Below are positions 19,727-31,430 of a stretch of DNA of 64,000 nt, one piece after another. The notes under the pieces are model-generated. The model made no database searches. It saw only the letters and a list, made by a program, of their open reading frames with translations, and was not told the origin of the DNA. Position numbers and translations under genes: made by a program. The DNA lies in assembly GCA_021018995.1 (NCBI GenBank), contig CM037585.1:124090831-124154830 (forward strand), given 5' to 3'. Origin of the DNA: Chloranthus sessilifolius. Its lineage: Eukaryota; Streptophyta; Magnoliopsida; Chloranthales; Chloranthaceae. The first letter of the stretch is position 1. Each line of letters opens with the position of its first letter.

Positions 19727-21654
19727 TATTCCGGATTCTAGGAAGACCATTCTAGCAACCTCCAATCTGTTGATCAATTGTCGAAATGGGATCATGAATG
19801 CTATTCGGGAATATGTGTGGAACTCAACATTTTAATATTGCCAAGCAGCCCATGGAGGATGACGAACATGCACAAGCATGCATACTCGATGAAATTGTAG
19901 AGGAAATATTTAATGCATCGAATCGGCGATCCTCTAGCGACTTGTCTTGCGCATGTTGGAGAAAATTTCGATGTGGATCACCTAATCCAAGAAGTAAATC
20001 ACATGTTGGATTCCACACCACGTGCAGGTGAAGAACAGAAATAGAGTGTGGAACTCAAATTGAATTAATCAAGGAAAAGCCAAAGAGGAGAAGAAAGTGT
20101 CCTTAGAACTTAAACCTCTTGAAAAATCTCAAGTATGCCTACACTGGGGAGAATGAAACTCAACCGTTATCATATCATCAACACTTTGGATGCGAATCAG
20201 CAAGGCCAACTCATGAATGTACTCAAAGAGCACAAAAAGTGCCCTCGGTTGGTCGATAAAAAAGATATCAAAGGCATTAGTCCGACGGTGTGTATGCACC
20301 GAATCCATTTGAAGACAATGCTAAGCCTTCTAGGAACCACAGGAGACTGAACCCTATAATGCAAGATGTGGTCCAAATGAGGTAATCAAACTTTAGATCT
20401 GGAATCATATACCCCATCTCGACAAGAATGGGTCAACACAAGTGGTCCCTAAGAAATCGGAATCACAGTGGTTAAGAATGAAGAAAACATCTGGTCCTAC
20501 AAAAATTCAAGCAGGTGGAGAGTGTGCATTGATTATCGGAAGTTAAATTTGATGACAAGAAAAGATCACTTTCCACTTCCGTATATCGATCAGATGTTAG
20601 AAAGATTGGCCGGGCATGAGTACTATTGCTTTCTCGATGGCTATTCGGTATAACCAAATAGTCATTGCAGGAGGATCGTGAAAGACCACTTTCACATGTC
20701 CTTTTGGTACTTTCTCCCCGACCGAATGCTTGGGCTTTTGTAATGCACCGCATTCCATTCCAAAGATGTATCTTTGAGTATTTTTCGGATATGGTCGAGC
20801 GATTCTTGGAAGTCTTCATGGACGACTTCTCGATACATGGAAACAGTTTTGCTGACTGTTTGAATCATTTGTCACTAGTGCTTGCACGATGCCAGGAGAA
20901 GAATCTTGTTCTTAACTGGGAGAAATGTCACTTCATGGTTAAAGATGGCATTGTTTTGGGACATATCATATCGTCCCAGGGTATTGAGGTCGATAAGGCT
21001 AAAGTTGATTTAATTGCCGACCTACCACCACCGAGGACAGTTAAGGAAATCAGATCTTTTCTGGGCCACGCTGGTTTTTACAGGCGTTTTATTAAAGATT
21101 TCAGTAAGATAGCACGACCGCTCTGCAGCTTACTTTCCAAAGATGTCCCATTCATCTTTGATGATAAATGTTTGCGGGCCTTTGAAACCATTAAGGCCGA
21201 ATTAATAAAAGCTCCAATAATTCAATCTCCGAACTGGGCCTTCCTGTCAAATTATATCTTGACGCCTCCGATTATGCAATTGAGCTGTTTTGGGGCAACG
21301 AATAGAAAAAATTACGCATGTAATCTACTATGCGAGTCGCACTCTCAACGATGCCAGTTAAACTACTCGACCAACTTTGAAAAAGAACTTTTGGCGGTAG
21401 TTTTCGCGTTGGATAAATTCGATCCTATTTATTAGGATCTAAAGTTGTGGTATTCACAGATCACGCTCATGCGATATCTGTTCGGTAAGAAAGAGGCTAA
21501 GGCACGTTTAATTAGGTGGATCTTATTGTTGCAAGAGTTCGATTTGGAGATCAAGGACAAGAAAGGTTCAGAAAATGTGGTGGCCGATCACTTGTCACGA
21601 ATAATTATTGAGAAACCTGACGAGCCGTTCGATCTTGGAGCACTTCCCGGATGA
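19727..21654 (+). pseudogene. pol: Athila reverse transcriptase and RNase H, copy 1
   Basis: RT blocks WRVCIDYRKLNLMTRKDHF (about 20515) and the catalytic box FMDD (20815-20826, context EVFMDDFSIHG) are visible, followed by HFMVKDGIVLGHIISSQGI and LGHAGFYRRFIKDFSKIARP. RNase H remnants run 21230-21654 and end [14 protein letters not shown]. Clusters of short deletions and insertions break the frame between about 19960 and 20760 and at 21240-21440, where copy 2 is cleaner. Confidence 0.8.
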
Positions 21655-22959
21655 ACAGTTGTTCAGGATTGATTGCCCACCTTGGTATGCGGATCTTGTC
21701 AATTTCCTAGTCACCGAGAAATTACCTCACCATTGGTCAAAGAATGAGAAATCTATTTTCTTAGCTCGGGTGGAACACTATTTTTCAAGATCGATTATTC
21801 AAATCATGTCCCGATCAAATCATAGGACGATGTATTCTCGAATCGAGCAACCACAAATCATCTCGCTGTCATGAGTTAGCTTGTGGAGGTCACTTTAGTT
21901 CCAAAAAGCTGACTAAGATCTTTCAAAGTGGTTTTCTGATATTTAAGGATTGCCATCAACATTGCAAATCCTATCACCCTATCACAAATGCTAGGCCGAA
22001 TCTCAAAGCGCAACATGATGCCGCTCAATCCAATTTTAGAAGTTGAGTTATTTGATGTTTGGGGGATCGATTTTATGGGTCCTTTCCCGAATTCGTTTGG
22101 AAATACGTTCATTCTTGTCGGCGTTGACTATGTTTCGAAATGGGTAGAGGCCGTGGCTTGTAAATCTAATGATCACAGAGTAGTGATCAAATTTCTCAAG
22201 GATCAAGTGTTTTCACGTTTTGGCATTCCAAAGGCGATAATCAGTGATGGTGGAAAGCACTTTTGCAATAAAGTGTTCACCCAATTAATGAAGAAATATG
22301 GTGTCACACACAAAGTTGCTACACCTTACCATCCTCAGACAAGTGGCCAAGTTGAAGTCTCTAATCGGGAACTTAAGCGAATTTTAGAAAAGACAATCAA
22401 TCCGAACCGTAAAGACTGGTCGTTAAAGCTGAATGACGCTCTATGGGCGTATCGAACTGCATTTAAAACTCCGATTGGCATGTCGCCGTATCGGTTGGTC
22501 TTTGGTAAAGGATGTCACCTCCCGGTTGAATTGGAACATCGAGCATTTTGGGCCGTTAAGTCATTGAATTTCGATTTCCTGCAATCTGGTACCCAAAGGT
22601 GTCTCCAAATAAATGAATTAGAGGAGATCCGTGCTGATGCATATGACTGTGCTAAATCGTATAAGGACCGTATGAAACGGGTTCATGATCGATCTATTCT
22701 GCGGAAATCGTTCGTTGTTGGTCAACTAGTTCTACTCTATAATTCCCGACTTCATCTATTTCCAGGAAAACTAAAAACCCGTTGGAGTGGTCCTTTCAAA
22801 ATCTCTCGAATACTCCCCAATGGGGCAGTAGATATTATCAACCCAAAACACGGGAATGTTTTTCGAGTTAACGGTCAGCGATTGAAACCGTTCCTTGAGA
22901 ATGCGATTGCATTCTCTGACACTATTTCTTTGAGTGAGCCACTGGCTCATCCTGACTGA
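21655..22959 (+). pseudogene. pol: Athila integrase, copy 1 (core intact, N-terminus damaged)
   Basis: The catalytic part is one open frame, 21988-22959. The acid triad is present: Asp in WGIDFMGPF (22069-22071), Asp in IISDGGKHF (22246-22248) and Glu in QVEVSNRE (22354-22356), with 35 residues between the second Asp and the Glu as expected. The C-terminal part has [20 protein letters not shown] and TRWSGPFKI. The N-terminal zinc region (21660-21987) is shortened and frame-broken; copy 2 keeps more of it. Confidence 0.85.
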
Positions 22960-25069
22960 GCAATTCCCAAGGTCGAGCTATCGACTTTAAACTAGCGCTC
23001 ATTGGGAGGCAACCCAATTGTGTAGTTTTCGTTTGATTTAGGTTTTAGGATTTTTTTTAGTTTGTTCTTCTTTCCTTTTTGTTTTGTTTTGTTTTGTTTA
23101 GGTTATTTTTTTTAATTCCCTAGTTACTGTAACCATATTCCCTTTAATATATTTTTTGTCATGTTCCAATTTGATACATATTCTCTGCACCTGATCTTTG
23201 TGTTGAGGTACTTTTTTCAAACAGGTTTGGGGGTGCGCTACTTCTTTCAGTCAATGAGGACATTGTCATCTTTCGGTTTGGGGGTATGGTTAAATATTTT
23301 ACGTCATTTATTCGTTTTATTTGAAAAAAAAAATAAAAAAAAAATAAATTTTTTTTTTTTTTAAATTTTGAAGTCATCATGCACATTATTTTATGATTGT
23401 TTTCAAACTTTAGTTGATGATGCAGGTGAATTTAATTGTGAGAATAATAGTGTCATATTTTGATTACTTGTATCTAAGATGATGAAGCTTAATGTGATAT
23501 GTTGTGGATAATTTTGATATTCATGCTTAGAATTTTTACACTTATACCAAGCTAAGACTTAGAAATCGATGAACTGTTTTGAATGTTGAATCTTAGGATC
23601 TCAGTGGAGACTAAACCCAGTGAGCTTTAGAGCTAATTTCCCGTCATTGATGAGTGAATATATAAACTCGGAGTTTTCTTTGAATACGACTTATTTTGCA
23701 TAATCTCATACACTTCATTTTGACTTGTGACTTTGCATGAAATCAAATTCATATCATTATGTTAGAATGTACTGTATATCTACTCAAGACAAATAGGCAA
23801 AGTTACTATCTTTTAAGGACATGATTGAAGGCTATCTTTGGCTCGTTTGTGCTTAAAATGCCCCACCTCAAATAAATTTATCTTTCTAGTATCCCTTTGA
23901 GCCTATTGAAAATTTACCTTTATACATTCTTTGATAAGCCACGTTAACCTTTAACCTTTCACCATTTCTGAAAATTCAGCTTTACCCTTCTTATTTCTGA
24001 GAAATTAGGAACAAGGGATGAGAGTGAACGAAAAGAGAGTAAGTGGAGAGATACTGAGTTGTGGTGTTTACTGAGAGTGTATGGCAAAAATAAAAAGAAA
24101 AAGGGGAGAGAAAAAGAAAAAGAAAATTGTGAAAAATAATGAAAAATCTGAGGTGCTTCAAGAAAAGGAAATTCAAAAGAAAAAGTGAGTTGAGAAAAAT
24201 AGAAAAAATTGAGAGAGAGTAGAAAAGAAAAGAAGAGAAATAGAAAAAATCAAAAAGTTGTTTCTTTTCCAATTTCTCAGAAACTTTGAATCCCAACTTC
24301 CAATTCTTTCTTACCCTTTCCTGAGCCCCATTACAACCCTAAAAAGACCTTCATGATCTGATCTTGCATTAGTAACTGCCTTGTGGAGAGTAAATATGTG
24401 ATACTTATGACACTTGATATGACATGCTTAGGATATACAAGTATCTTCTTATGAGATTTATTTTTGTTCATTGATTGCATCGTGTTTCATTTATCATGTG
24501 AGACCTTTTTATTTGCTTTGTATTGACCTCTCACATATGTGCGAAAACTTATCCACTATCGGTGTCTTTATATTTTGAGAGTATACCTAAAGTGAGGATT
24601 GAGTCAAAACAACAGATCCAACGGTTTTCCGTTTGAACTAGTTCTGAGATGAATGAATTTTGGTTTGGTTATGCACACACTTCACGTTTAGGCATGAATG
24701 GATGAGCTATCTAACGATTTGAGCATTAGACTAATTTGAATGGATATTAGTATGATTAGTATAACATTGTTATTTAAAATTGAGGATTCGCATGTTGAAT
24801 TGATTAATGATTTTTGTTTTTGAATGGTATATATGTTATCAAAATCATGTTTTGAAAACTCAATTTTATCGATGATTTCAAAAAAATATATTGAAGTTTG
24901 TGGGTAACTTCACTGTAACCCTCAGGAGACACAACTCCTCCACTAGGATCACCTAGGGGTTTAAAGGCTTGTTGCACATGCTAAGTGCAATCGTGTTCCC
25001 TACGAAAGTGGCATTTATTTTCTTTAGTTTGCTGTGCTCGAGGACTAGCAAAGTGTAGGTTTGGGGGTA
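22960..25069 (+). other. Athila copy 1 3' non-coding region
   Basis: About 2.1 kb without an envelope-like frame. It opens with a T-rich part, two internal GTTTGGGGGT words (23225 and 23276) and an A/T run near 23320-23364. A purine-rich, almost C-free block on the plus strand follows at about 24000-24260. The open frames here (for example the 23991-24296 minus frame) are by-products of that skew. It ends in the polypurine tract GGTTTGGGGGTA (25058-25069). Confidence 0.75.
25058..25069 (+). promoter_or_regulatory. polypurine tract of Athila copy 1
   Basis: GGTTTGGGGGTA directly precedes the middle LTR start TGATGAGTAC. The same tract stands before LTR 3 at 34849-34860. Confidence 0.75.
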
Positions 25070-26865
25070 TGATGAGTACTGAAAAATGAGGATATTTCAC
25101 CCCTAAATACCTATATTTAGCTGTCCGATGAAGGCTATCTGATGAGATTGATTAGATTTGAAGTGTTTCAGGTAAATATAAGCCAAGTATAGAAAAGCAG
25201 ACAAGAATTACGAATATAATGCCAAAACACCGCAACTTCGGGTAATCAAGAACTTGGTACGACTTAAAATGTGGACCTTCAAGACGGTCGAATTACGAAA
25301 TTGTCAAAACATGAAAGTTGTAGATCGTTTCGTCAGCTTTCTAACAGCGCAAGAATCGTCTCAATCTAAGTTCGGGACAGAAAGTTATGGCCGAAATACC
25401 GAAGCAGTGTCTGAACCACAAGAAGTGCTGAATTTCACGGATTTCTGGGGTCGATTAATCGAGCCAGAGTTTAAGTTTGACACGAATCTGACACTAAAAG
25501 TCTATTTTTGGGACTCTTGGTGGCTCGATGCATCGACATCCATTGGTCGATTAATCGACCCGGAAAAGTAGGATTAGGAGACCTCCGCACGACGGGTCTA
25601 TTTAAAGCGACTCAAACACTTCGGGAAAAGAGATCTTTTCAGCATTAGAATAACGTAGGAGATTAGAATTAGAGTTTTTTTTTAGAGAGTTTTAGTTTTT
25701 AGTGTTCTTAGTTTTTAGCCATTGTTTTTCATAGTTAGACCTAGAAATAGGAAGTTTTATTATTTCTTTTGAGAGCTTTGTTCCCTTTAATTTTTCAGTA
25801 CTCATTCCTTCGGTTTATAAATTTTGTTCAAAGGTTATTTCCTGCATTTATTTCGTTTCTGAAGATTATCATCCGTGTGGATCAACGTAATTTATTTTGA
25901 AGTTTGAGGTAATTTTAATTAATGTTATTTTCCCGTCTTTATTTATTTATGTCATTTACTTACAATATGTGTGGCTAAATTTATAGGGATGGGGATCTAA
26001 TGATTCCCATCCGAGGGATGTACTTTTAATAATATAAATTTAGGATTAAAATATGAGATTTTATTTTTATGGTTGTTGTGCTATCATGAATGGATGAAAT
26101 CCCCGCCACTAATCGGGATCGCGTGTGCCGAGTCATGCCCGGGATCTCGGATGCGTGACAGTAATTTTACCCTATCATTGTTATGGTCTTTGTGTTTTCA
26201 TTGTGTGGATCTAATTACGATTATGTTCTGGGATCGAGTGTGCCGAGCCATGCCCTGGATCTTGGTTCTGTAATGGTAATTTTATCTTAAATATCCCTAA
26301 TCTGAATAAAGTGTGCCGAGCCATGCCCTTAATTTCAGATTTGTAAGTGGTATTCTTGTTGGAATTTTCACCCACTTTGGGGATGGTTTTTATTTGAACC
26401 TGAGATCATGTGTGTCTAGCCGTACCCTTGATCCCAGATCTATATATGAAAATCATCTAAGTCCTGATTTGCAGGGATGCAACATGGAACCTATTAGGGT
26501 GTTGACCATTGATCTTCCATAAAAGATGTTTGTTACCAATGAAATATCTCATAATTTAATCCTTAGATTTATATTATAGGAAGAACGGACCAAAGATGGG
26601 AGGATTTAGTATCTTCGTCTTTATCATCATCTTCACTTTTATTTGTGAATCATCAATTGAATTTTAGTTTGTAGTCATTAATTACCATCAACCACTTAAA
26701 TCATAAACCGGTAGAATCTTGTTAGATCTTAATAGATTTCTAGAATTGCTTGTCTCTTTTAGGTATTTCAAAATTAATCCTCGTAGAACGATCTCGCATA
26801 CTCACCCCACTATATACAAACCGATTCGTGCACTTGAGTAAAACATACATTAAAATATCACATCA
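25070..26865 (+). repeat. Athila LTR 2, shared middle LTR (1796 bp)
   Basis: Same ends and layout as LTR 1. Private forms include AAAAGCAGACAAGAATTACG and GGATCTCGGATGCGTGACAG. Elsewhere it agrees with LTR 3 against LTR 1 (for example TCTAGCCGTACCC and GATTTGCAGGGATGCAACATGG). The TATA-like word is at 25599. Confidence 0.9.
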
Positions 26866-26871
26866 AGTTTT

Positions 26872-26886
26872 TGGCGCGTTGTCGGA
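26872..26886 (+). promoter_or_regulatory. damaged primer-binding site of Athila copy 2
   Basis: TGGCGCGTTGTCGGA against TGGCGCCGTTGCCGGGGA in copy 1: at least one substitution and a few missing bases. Priming by tRNA-Asp would be impaired if this is the true sequence. Confidence 0.7.
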
Positions 26887-27297
26887 TCAAATTGAGAAAA
26901 TCAATTTTTGCAGATGAGAATTTTAGGAATTTTCGAGGATTAAAATAGTATTTCGCTTAAAAAAAAAAAAAAAAAATTCAAAAATTTCAAATTTAAAATT
27001 TTAATTTAAAAAAAAATTAAAAAAAAAATAATAATAATAATAATTTTTGAGTCTATGCATCGACCCTATTGTCGATGCATCGATTCAACCTCGATTGATC
27101 GAGTGTGACTCGATCAATCGATTTTAGTAAAAAAAATTGTTGAGGTTTTTCTGAAACCTCCACTCGTGCATTATTTGCATGCACACTAGGTCTTCTAAAG
27201 AAAGAGTTAAATTACGAGATCGAACGTGCTTTGGTCCAAATCGTAAGGACGCTAGATCAAGGCGTAAATTTTAAGTGAATCATCCACTGAAGTCAAT
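26887..27297 (+). other. Athila copy 2 leader
   Basis: Parallel to 17052-17513 but about 50 bp shorter, mainly through shorter A runs and single missing bases. Keeps TCGATGCATCGA and the CTCGATTGATCGAG / CTCGATCAATCGA pair (27055-27125). Confidence 0.7.
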
Positions 27298-28489
27298 ATG
27301 ACTGACAACATGAATGGGCAACTCGAACAAGAGGAAGAACCAACATTGAGAGAACTGTTTTCTCCGATAACTACAAATACCCCATCATGCATTGTATACC
27401 CCGCCACACCTGGTGGCCGGTTTGAAATTCGGACAAATGTCATCCAAATCCTTCCAATCTTTCATGGCATGGAGCGAGAAGATCCATACCAGCATGTTAA
27501 AGACTTCGTCGAAGTCTGCTCATCTGTTTACCAAAATTTCAGCGAAGAATCTGTTAGGCTGCGCTTATTTCCTTTCTCTATAAAGGATAAAGCAAAAGCA
27601 TGGTTAAACTCTCTACCATCGGGATCCATAACCACCTGGGATCAGATGGTCAAAAAGTTTCTGTCAAAGTTCTTCCCTATGGCGAAGAAATCGTTTTAGA
27701 CGTGAAATCACGGATTTCACGCAAGAGGAAGATGAGAGATTATATGAAGCTTGGGATAGATTCATGGATCTCTTACTCAAATGTCCGCACCATGGATACT
27801 CAAAGTGGAGACTAGTCCAGTGTTTCTACAATGGATTAAATCAACCAAATAGACATCTGGTGGAGTCAATGAATGGCGGAGGATTCCTGAGCCTTAAAGA
27901 AACCGAATCTTATGCTTTCTTAGAAAAGCTAGCTGAGGATTCTCAGCACTGGGATTTCACAAAGACTCAGAAACAAGCAACAAAGCCCGTGATCAAGCCG
28001 TGAGTTCAACCAAGAAAGGAGGACTATATGTAGTAAAGGATTCCCCAGATCTGATGGCTTACCTTGATTTTCTCACTCAACAAGTGGAGGAATTGAAAGT
28101 AAAGAAGAATGTGCATATGGTCAATACACAACCTGAGCCATGTTCAATTTGTGCAAGTCCAATGCATATGGCAGATGATTGTCCTTCAATGCAGAACTAT
28201 CATGAAGACACATCTGAACAGTTAAATGTTGTGAATAATTATGGGCGGAATCAAGGAAACGTTTTCAATGAGAATAACTCAAATAGCTGGAGATACCACC
28301 CAAATTTCTCATGGAAACAAGATAGTCAAAGAATGCGCCCAGAAAGCAGGGGACGAACTTTATCCCCAACAAAATTTCAATCAAGTACCGCAGCAGAACT
28401 ACGGTCAAGGGCAATTTCAGCAGCAAGGGTTCAATAACCCTAATCAATTTCAATACAATCAAAATCGGGTTAGGCGTACCGGCAAATGA
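27298..28489 (+). pseudogene. gag: Athila gag, copy 2
   Basis: The ATG at 27298 begins MTDNMNGQLEQEEEPTLREL and the frame is open through the capsid start, EDPYQHVKDFVEV and TTWDQMVKKFLSKFFP, to 27699. A local change (GCGAAGAAATCG where copy 1 has GCGAAGACGAATGCC) breaks the frame there. The next pieces are 27764-28003, 28000-28437 (knuckle CSICASPMHMADDC) and 28241-28489. The N-terminus is intact where copy 1 is broken, and broken where copy 1 is intact. Confidence 0.85.
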
Positions 28490-29470
28490 ACCAGAATTTT
28501 CGGTTTATACGACCAATGGGAGGTTATCAAACCAACCACAACAAAATTTTAGCCGACATTTCCACCACCTGGATTTAACAACCCACAGGGAAATCCTGCC
28601 CAACGTCCTCATACACAAACCCCTTCTACTGAGGATCTGATGAAACTCATCCATTCTCACACGTCCTCAATCTCTAAAATAGAGACCCAAATTGGGCAAT
28701 TGGCATCCTTTCTCTGTGAGAGAGAAAAAGGTTCGTTTCCAAGCCAACCTGTTCCTAACCCAAGGGGCCAAATGGTTGTTGAACAAACATCAACTTCAAC
28801 ACAAGAGGAGAATCAACAACGAATTCGGGCGATCACAACATTGAGATCTGGAAAGCAGGTCGATAACAAAGTAGTGTTCCCAGAGGAGGAGGAAGAGTCT
28901 GATGGAGAGAAGAAATCTGAAGAGAGAGAAGAAATTGATGACAAAGTACAAGCAAAAGAAATATCAGATGACAAGAGTGAACAGAAGAAAAGTCTAGTTC
29001 CGAAAGCACCGTACCCGCAAAGATTGATGGCACCACTGAGAAATCGCGATGTGGAAGGAATAAATGAGATTTTCAAGCAATTAAAAATTAATATTCCCTT
29101 CTCGGATGCCATCCGTCAAGTACACGCTTATACTAAATTTTTGAAGGAATTGGTCACAATCAAAAGAAAGACCAATATTCAAAAAAGGCTTTCTTAGCCG
29201 GTTAGTTCGGTTGCAAGCAAAGCTCCCAATCAAATACAAAGACCCAGGTTGTCCTACAATCTCGATCATTATCGGCGATAACCGTATTGATCCGGCCCCT
29301 TTCGACTCAGGAGCAAGTGTCAACTTGTTGCCTTATTCTGTGTTGAAGGAGCTCGAATTGGGAGAACGTAAGACCAGCTGCGATGACCCTTCGGTTAGGC
29401 GATCGGTAAGAAGATCCCTCGAGGAATTGTAGAAGATGTCCTCATCAAGGTGGATTCTTTCTACTTTCTG
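28490..29470 (+). pseudogene. pol: Athila gag-pro linker and protease, copy 2
   Basis: An open frame 28640-29197 covers the linker: KIETQIGQLASFL, TTLRSGKQVDN, the acidic block, KAPYPQRLMAPLRN and LKINIPFSDAIRQVHAYTKF. The protease at 29211-29432 has the site FDSGASVNLLPYS, DSG rather than the DLG of copy 1. It breaks after KELELGERKTS, where bases are missing relative to copy 1. Not functional as read. Confidence 0.75.
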
Positions 29471-31430
29471 TAGATTTTGTTGTTCTAGACCTTTGAACCA
29501 ACATCAAATTTGAAGAATAATATTCCAAAGGATTCTAGGAAGACCATTCCTAGCAACCTCCAATCTCGATCAATTGTCGAAATGGGATCATGAATCTGTC
29601 ATTCGGGAATATGACAGTGGAACTCAACATTTTTAATATTGCCAAGCAGCCCATGGAGGATGACGAACATGCACAAGCATGCATACTCGATGAAATTGTA
29701 GAGGAAATATTTAATGCATCTGAATCTGACGATCCTCTAGCAGCTTGTCTTGCGCATGTTGGAGAAAATTTCGATGTGGATCACCTAATCCAAGAAGTAA
29801 ATCACATGTTGGATTCCACACCACGTCTGGGTGAAGAACAGGAAATAGAGTGTGGAACTCAAATTGAATTAATCAAGGAAAAGCCGAAAGAGGAGGAGAA
29901 AGTGTCCTTAGAACTTAAACCTCTTCCGAAAAATCTCAAGTATGCCTACCTGGGGGAGAATGAAACTCAACCTGTTATCATATCATCAACACTGGATGCG
30001 AATCAGCAAGGCCAACTCATGAATGTACTCAAAGAGCACAAAAGTGCCCTCGGTTGGTCGATAAAAGATATCAAAGGCATTAGTCCGACGGTGTGTGCAC
30101 CGAATCCATTTGGAAGACAATGCTAAGCCTTCTAGGGAACCACAGAGGAGACTGAACCCTATAATGCAAGATGTGGTCCGAAATGAGGTAATCAAACTTT
30201 TAGATGCTGGAATCATATACCCCATCTCGGACAGTAAATGGGTCAGCCCCACACAAGTGGTCCCTAAGAAATCGGGAATCACAGTGGTTAAGAATGAAGA
30301 AAACATCGTCCCTACAAAAATTCAAACAGGGTGGAGAGTGTGCATTGATTATCGGAAGTTAAATTTGATGACAAGAAAAGATCACTTTCCACTTCCGTTT
30401 ATCGATCAGATGTTAGAAAGATTGGCCGGGCATGAGTACTATTGCTTTCTCGATGGCTATTCCGGGTATAACCAAATAGTCATTGCACCGGAGGATCAGG
30501 AAAAGACCACTTTCACATGTCCTTTTGGTACTTTCTCCTACCGACGAATGCCGTTTGGGCTTTGTAATGCACCAGCTACATTCCAAAGATGTATGCTGAG
30601 TATTTTTTCGGATATGGTCGAGCGATTCTTGGAAGTCTTCATGGACGACTTCTCGATACATGGAAACAGTTTTGCTGACTGTTTGAATCATTTGTCACTA
30701 GTGCTTGCACGATGCCAGGAGAAGAATCTTGTTCTTAACTGGGAGAAATGTCACTTCATGGTTAAAGATGGCATTGTTTTGGGACATATCATATCGTCCC
30801 AGGGTATTGAGGTCGATAAGGCTAAAGTTGATTTAATTGCCGACCTACCACCACCGAGGACAGTTAAGGAAATCATATCTTTTCTGGGCCACGCTAGTTT
30901 TTACAGGCGTTTTCTTAAAGAGTTCAGTAAGATAGCACGACCGCTCTGCAGCTTACTTTCCAAAGATGTCCCATTCATCTTTGATGATAAATGTTTGCGG
31001 GCCTTTGAAACCATTAAGGCCGAATTAATAAAAGCTCCAATAATTCAATCTCCGAACTGGGCCTTCCTTCAAAATTATGCGACCCGATTATGCAATTGGA
31101 GCTGTTTTGGGCAACGAATAGAAAAATTACGCATGTAATCTACTATGCGAAGTCGCACTCTCAACGATGCCCAGTTAAACTACTCGACCACGAAAAAGAA
31201 CTTTTGGCGGTAGTTTTCGTTGATAAATTCGATCCTATTTATTAGGATCTAAAGTTGTGGTATTACAGATCACGCCGCTTCCGATATCTGCTCGCTAAGA
31301 AAGAGGCTAAGGCACGTTTAATTAGGTGGATCTTATTGTTGCAAGAGTTCGATTTGGAGATCAAGGACAAGAAAGGTTCAAAATGTGGTGGCCGATGAAT
31401 AATTATTGAGAAACGCTGTCCGATCTTGGA
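29471..31430 (+). pseudogene. pol: Athila reverse transcriptase and RNase H, copy 2
   Basis: The region entering RT (29590-30126) includes LKYAYLGENETQPVIISSTL. The RT proper is one long frame, 30095-31138, with RVCIDYRKLNLMTRKDHF, CFLDGYSGYNQIVIAPEDQE, CPFGTFSYRRMPFGLCNAPA and the box FMDD at 30638-30649. It is the best-preserved RT in the window. RNase H (31060-31430) is broken by several short gaps, including one that removes most of the ADHLSRI end present in copy 1. Confidence 0.85.

Noticed and set aside
23161-23364. Possible envelope-like frame after the Athila integrase
   Set aside because: Only 67 residues, ending in a poly-T run, with no signal peptide plus transmembrane pattern. 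The 3' region holds no long frame in either copy.
23991-24296. Minus-strand open frame of about 100 residues rich in Phe, Leu and Ser, looking like a membrane protein (similar one at 33776-34045)
   Set aside because: It is the complement of the purine-rich tract in the Athila 3' region. Composition alone explains the hydrophobic translation.
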